From Coemansia sp. RSA 1804 (lineage: Eukaryota; Kickxellomycota; Kickxellomycetes; Kickxellales; Kickxellaceae): a DNA stretch of 10,080 bases. The notes beneath the pieces are model-generated. The model saw only the letters and a program-made list of their open reading frames with translations, did no database searches and had not been told where the DNA came from. Where the stretch lies: assembly GCA_027578815.1 (NCBI GenBank), contig JANBTH010000882.1:1-10080 (forward strand), in the 5' to 3' direction. The position numbers and the translations under genes are program-made. Within the stretch, counting starts at the first letter, position 1, and each line of letters starts with the position of its first letter. Below, piece after piece: positions 7,157 through 10,080 of this stretch.

Positions 7157-7416
7157 CCACGCCAGCTGTAAAGTGCCAACCACGCCTGCTCTCGTCTGAA
7201 CAATCCCTTCTCGCGCATCTCGCCAACTGTACAACCATATAGGCTGCAACACCACCATACCATATTCTATTGTCTTTTTACCATTATAGCTAGTCTCTCA
7301 CCACCACCATCACCACCGCCCAACCAATGTGCTAGATATGTCGGCTGCATCAGAAACAAACTCTGCTTGGCACAACTTCAATTTTTTTGCTGGTTATTCA
7401 AAAGACGCTAAAATAA
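7157..7416. other. Convergent 3' region between GID4 and ARP9
   Basis: A 260-bp spacer between two facing stop codons that must hold both 3' UTRs. It contains CAC-rich repeats near 7300-7318. I see no canonical AATAAA on either strand, so overlapping transcript ends are possible. Confidence 0.6.
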
Positions 7417-8922
7417 TCACGATGGCTTTGTGTGCACTATGCTTGGTCCGTTATCGTTATACTCGGCCCGCGTTATGTTGTGCTTGGCGTCGTTCATGAT
7501 GATCTTTGCCATGATACACGCGCCCAGGAAGCCGGCCCAGTGGTCGTGGTTGCGCCATCCAACAAAGTAGTCGGGGACAGACAGGATCTTAATCTCCCGC
7601 GTCTGGGACACCGCAAACATGTTGCTGGCAGGAAGCACCGTTGCCTCCAGCTCCGACTGCAGATACTCCTTGAGGCTGCTGAACCTCGATGATCCGCCAA
7701 CAATGTTGATGTTTTCCCAAAGGGCCGTCCGCTTCTCCGGATCGCACGCAAGCGCTGCCTGCTGCATCAGCGATGTCAGACGCATGGTTCCCGGCTCAGT
7801 TGGTTCCACCAAGACCTCGGGTGCCTTGGCCAATATCTCTGTACTGATTCTGAACTTTTTGCCTTCGTATTCAAACTCTGGCGGCGATGCGCTTTCCTCC
7901 TCGTCTCCATCCTCTTCATCGCCAGTCAGAGCCAGACGCAAACGACACAGCCCAGACTCCTTTAACCGCTCAGCAAACTCGAGCGGAACAGCCCCTGAAT
8001 CGAATTGCGCATTTACGGATGGATCTGCCTCCAGCAGCTCATGTAGCCGCCTTGTGACGGCTACCCCAGCAACTGGGCTCTGAACTATGGTACTTGGCTG
8101 GATGCACGAATCGACTACTGGCGTGATTGTGGTAACCGTGTGGCCAATATCCACAACGAGCCCGCTCATCTTGCCGTTGCCATACAACGCGGCTAGTGGC
8201 TGTTCCGCAATGACAATCGTAGGCGCATTCAAGTGCTCAAACGCCACCTGTGCAAGACGCTCAAGGTCCGTCTTTGACCATAACGCTGGAATGCTGAACA
8301 GAATCGGGTTACCGTTCCTCGATATGGGGATCCCAAGCTCCTTTGTAACAATGTGCCGGAGAAACGCCGACAGAGCCTCCCAGTCCTGCACAAACCCACC
8401 AACCATCATGTCAACTGTACTCTCCCGTGCGTCACTAGTGGCCGACTCGAGTGCGCTGCCAAACACATAGCTCACTTCGTTGCCGTCCTGCTCCGCGTCC
8501 TTTTGTGATCTATCGGCACCACTATCACCAGCGGCTGCTGCTTCTGCTGCTGCGTTGCCAACACTGCTGACCTCGTCTTCTGTTTCGGCTTGTAGACTGG
8601 AGCACTGTGTGGACTCGGTTGGGTCCACATCCATAATCCCATTTACATGCAATGGCGTGGTGGATGCTGCTGCATCCTGGGTGTTGGCAATTCCAGAGCT
8701 CCCAGGCTCCTGTTTGCTGTCTTCTCCTTTCAGGCCTCCGAATTCCTCGTCTGTGGCCGACTGTGGTGCGCTGTTACTGGCATCCTGCTTGAGAACACCG
8801 CCGCGCGTTCTGAGAACAACGTCAGGAAGCTTGTTTATGTCGGTTGTATCCAACACTGCCTTGGTCGTGTGGCTGCCAAGCTCAATGACAATAAAGCTTT
8901 CCTCTCTGTGTGCAATTCCCAT
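7417..8922 (-). CDS. ARP9: Actin-related protein 9, SWI/SNF and RSC subunit
   Basis: Nuclear actin-related protein that, with Arp7 in budding yeast, binds the HSA helix of the remodeller ATPase in SWI/SNF-family complexes. The 501-residue product keeps the actin fold landmarks. IVIELGSHTTKAV (11-23) is the first phosphate loop, LVVDIGHTVTTITPVV (255-270) the second, and NINIVGGSSRFSSLKEYL (404-421) the adenosine-side motif. The C-terminus PDYFVGWR...GFLGACIMAKIIMND...ITRAEYNDNGPS is what separates Arp9 from actin and other Arps. His261 stands where actin has Asp157, consistent with an inactive ATPase. A low-complexity Ser/Ala/acidic insertion fills about 42-147 and a second acidic loop lies at 333-347. 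The start at 8922 was chosen because conserved sequence begins nine residues later; the frame is open to 9135, but those residues are unlike any Arp. No intron. Confidence 0.9.
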   Translation of the reverse strand: MGIAHREESFIVIELGSHTTKAVLDTTDINKLPDVVLRTRGGVLKQDASNSAPQSATDEEFGGLKGEDSKQEPGSSGIANTQDAAASTTPLHVNGIMDVDPTESTQCSSLQAETEDEVSSVGNAAAEAAAAGDSGADRSQKDAEQDGNEVSYVFGSALESATSDARESTVDMMVGGFVQDWEALSAFLRHIVTKELGIPISRNGNPILFSIPALWSKTDLERLAQVAFEHLNAPTIVIAEQPLAALYGNGKMSGLVVDIGHTVTTITPVVDSCIQPSTIVQSPVAGVAVTRRLHELLEADPSVNAQFDSGAVPLEFAERLKESGLCRLRLALTGDEEDGDEEESASPPEFEYEGKKFRISTEILAKAPEVLVEPTEPGTMRLTSLMQQAALACDPEKRTALWENINIVGGSSRFSSLKEYLQSELEATVLPASNMFAVSQTREIKILSVPDYFVGWRNHDHWAGFLGACIMAKIIMNDAKHNITRAEYNDNGPSIVHTKPS

Positions 8923-8936
8923 TTTTGCAAGCAAAA
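8922..8936. repeat. 15-bp direct repeat, copy 1, at the ARP9 start codon
   Basis: TTTTTGCAAGCAAAA; its core TTTTGC-AA-GCAAAA is a near-palindrome with 6-bp arms. It begins on the last base of the ARP9 ATG complement and is identical to 9123-9137. Confidence 0.75.
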
Positions 8937-8947
8937 CAGCCCTCCAG

Positions 8948-8959
8948 ATACGCGCGTAT
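8948..8959. repeat. Perfect 12-bp palindrome ATACGCGCGTAT
   Basis: Fully self-complementary, 26 bp upstream of the ARP9 ATG, with a CGCGCG core. It could be a dimer-binding site in the ARP9 leader or core promoter. Confidence 0.55.
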
Positions 8960-8995
8960 GTAATCAATAATACCCGAACAACAGAGAAGGAAAAT

Positions 8996-9001
8996 ACGCG
9001 T
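8996..9001. promoter_or_regulatory. MCB-like box ACGCGT, ARP9-proximal
   Basis: Perfect MluI cell-cycle box, the MBF (Mbp1-Swi6 type) recognition core in yeasts, 74 bp from the ARP9 start codon. Confidence 0.4.
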
Positions 9002-9080
9002 TTGATGCTAAATAAAAAAATTAACAAATGGTTGTAGAAAGAGAAGCAGAGGAAAAAGTGCAAAAAAGAAAAGTAAAACG

Positions 9081-9086
9081 ACGCGT
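9081..9086. promoter_or_regulatory. MCB-like box ACGCGT, central
   Basis: Second perfect ACGCGT in the same promoter, 85 bp from the first. Two copies in an AT-rich region of 402 bp are more than expected by chance. Confidence 0.4.
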
Positions 9087-9122
9087 TCAACATAAAAAGG
9101 CAAAAAGGAAAACTACATTGAT

Positions 9123-9137
9123 TTTTTGCAAGCAAAA
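9123..9137. repeat. 15-bp direct repeat, copy 2
   Basis: Identical to 8922-8936 at an offset of 201 bp, and embedded in longer T and A runs. Confidence 0.75.
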
Positions 9138-9324
9138 AAAAAGATCGTGATATGTCTGAGGCAAAGCTAGGCCAAGATTAAAAAAAGCCCATATCCGGCG
9201 GAGTGCTATTTAGTCTTTAGCTATTCTTCTTTTCCCTTGTGCCAATTTCTGCTTCTTTTTAGTATTCTATTCCTCAATTTGACTTTTTGGAAACCAGCAA
9301 AATCAGCAGAACGCTTTAGCGAAA

Positions 9325-10057
9325 ATGTCGAGGCATAGAGCAATACGAAATCTGGACCTCGAAGAAGGTACGAAGGACACATACACCCCACTTTAGCCAT
9401 GCTACTTGTCCACAGCCATAGCATGCTTCAGGACGGGAGGTGTGTATGTGAATTCGTTAGACTAGACTAGACGGCGGTGGCTTCTTTATATCGTGGACAT
9501 GGCCCCTTTTTCTTATTGAAATGACTACTAACTAACTAGCTAACGCTATTACAAGATAATTGTAGAGTTTTATGACGAGGATGACGGGTACAACTATGAC
9601 GAGATTGGGGACATATCCGAGGATGACCAGCGTAAGTTTTCACTCTATCTACTAGAGAGACCATAGAGTATGCACCTAGTTGCTGCTGTCTTTATTGAAT
9701 GTGTTTATTGACCAGCATACAGAATAAGCGTGGGTTTCTTTTCTATATAGTCAAGCTTCTTTCCGGGATGGAGTCTGTAAAAAAGACACTTGGCCCAGAT
9801 GCCAATATCTCTGACCAGGAAATCAAAGAGTCGCTGTGGTACTACTATTTTGACGAAGCAGCAACCGTCGCATGGCTACGAAGTAAGTACACACTTTATA
9901 TATATTTGGCATATCTTACAGGATTCTGAAACCAGCGTTTGTAGAGTCGGCACTAAAGTACCAAACAATCAGCTAATGCATACATATATAACATATGCAT
10001 GTACATGTTACATGATAATTTGTATACTTGTAGAAACACACAAGATTAAACCCAAGA
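9325..10057 (+). CDS. HBS1: Hbs1 ribosome-rescue GTPase, N-terminal part (partial, spliced)
   Basis: Hbs1 is an eRF3/eEF1A-like GTPase that works with Dom34/Pelota to split stalled ribosomes in No-Go and Non-Stop decay. Only the N-terminus is in the window. Exons are 9325-9367, 9566-9631, 9751-9882 and 10034-10057; a fifth lies beyond the edge. They join in frame to 88 residues plus one base. The protein starts MSRHRAIRNLDLEE, like animal HBS1L (MARHR...). An acidic Asp/Tyr-rich stretch follows (15-36). The HBS1_N UBA-like helices are at about 37-81, with the recognisable segments IKESLWYYYFDEAA and VAWLRK. The GTPase domain lies outside. Each splice junction preserves this alignment, which supports the gene model; the first donor, GTACGA, is the weakest. 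Divergent from ARP9. Confidence 0.87.
9368..9565 (+). other. HBS1 intron 1, 198 nt
   Basis: Donor GTACGA, acceptor TTGTAG. The yeast-perfect branch box TACTAAC is at 9526-9532, followed by two further CTAAC copies ending at 9544. The intron also has a 7-bp inverted repeat (9398-9404 with 9419-9425) and three tandem TAGAC units (9458-9472). Read-through meets a stop codon within ten codons. Confidence 0.85.
9632..9750 (+). other. HBS1 intron 2, 119 nt
   Basis: Donor GTAAGT, acceptor TATATAG after a pyrimidine tract, TTGAC near 9708 as a possible branch site. Phase 1. Read-through hits an early stop. Confidence 0.88.
9883..10033 (+). other. HBS1 intron 3, 151 nt
   Basis: Donor GTAAGT after the Arg80 codon plus one base; acceptor CTTGTAG. 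CTAAT at 9973-9977 may be the branch site. The middle is rich in ATGCAT, ACATGT and TATA palindromes. Phase 1. Read-through hits a stop. Confidence 0.82.
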
Positions 10058-10080
10058 GTAAGTACAGTAAATAGCACCCT
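10058..10080 (+). other. HBS1 intron 4, 5' end only
   Basis: A GTAAGT donor follows the 24-nt exon 4, and an in-frame stop lies just beyond, so the coding sequence must splice here. The acceptor is outside the window. Confidence 0.75.

Larger units (their letters stand above)
8923..9324. promoter_or_regulatory. Divergent ARP9/HBS1 promoter region
   Basis: A 402-bp A/T-rich spacer between divergent start codons with long A runs. It contains a 12-bp palindrome, two ACGCGT boxes, and the second copy of a 15-bp sequence whose first copy overlaps the ARP9 start codon. I see no clear TATA box for either gene. Confidence 0.65.

Noticed and set aside
6560..7258. Minus-strand 232-codon open frame opposite GID4
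   Set aside because: It is the shadow of the GID4 exons and the stop-free intron; its Val/Ala-rich content mirrors the opposite strand and it shows no motif.
7619..8083. Plus-strand open frames within ARP9
   Set aside because: Ser-rich shadow frames opposite a clearly conserved gene.
8923..9135. N-terminal extension of ARP9 (71 codons)
   Set aside because: The upstream codons encode a Phe/Leu-rich string from A/T-rich DNA, and its far end starts at TTG. The actin fold begins right after the ATG at 8922.
1..10080. CRISPR array, phage, transposase or biosynthetic gene cluster
   Set aside because: No regularly spaced repeats, no mobile-element or viral genes, and the genes belong to unrelated eukaryotic housekeeping pathways.

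Overview
The window looks like nuclear DNA from a fungus. Five protein-coding genes can be assigned from conserved motifs: NCS2/CTU2, HIS5, GID4, ARP9 and the 5' end of HBS1. There is also one tRNA-Gly gene. Three genes have no introns. The others carry short GT-AG introns, mostly with GTAAGT donors, and one has a perfect TACTAAC branch-point box. ARP9 belongs to a fungal-specific branch of the actin-related proteins. The GID4 domain and HBS1 N-terminus also resemble animal versions, so an early-diverging fungus (for example Kickxellomycotina) is possible, but this is only an inference.

Layout. Bases 1-60 may be the tail of a plus-strand gene. An AT-rich gap follows, holding a nested inverted repeat and a minus-strand tRNA-Gly(CCC). 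NCS2 (minus, 789-2168) and HIS5 (plus, 2592-3800) diverge from a 423-bp promoter with two perfect Gcn4/AP-1 heptamers. A 1.7-kb non-coding stretch rich in purine/pyrimidine tracts and simple repeats separates HIS5 from GID4 (plus, 5508-7156, one 221-nt intron). GID4 and ARP9 (minus, 7417-8922) converge across 260 bp. ARP9 and HBS1 (plus, from 9325) diverge from a 402-bp A/T-rich promoter with two ACGCGT boxes, a 12-bp palindrome and a duplicated 15-mer. HBS1 runs off the right edge inside its fourth intron.

Functions. The genes are conserved housekeeping factors, not a cluster for one pathway: tRNA wobble-uridine thiolation (NCS2), histidine synthesis (HIS5), substrate recognition by the GID/CTLH ubiquitin ligase (GID4), chromatin remodelling (ARP9) and rescue of stalled ribosomes (HBS1). 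The clearest regulatory link is the NCS2/HIS5 promoter, where both genes could respond to amino-acid starvation.

I found no undescribed multi-gene system, phage, transposon or CRISPR array. The points most worth a second look are regulatory and gene-structural: the paired Gcn4 sites, the stop-free GID4 intron, the run of phase-1 introns with a 24-nt microexon in HBS1, and the repeated elements in the ARP9/HBS1 promoter.
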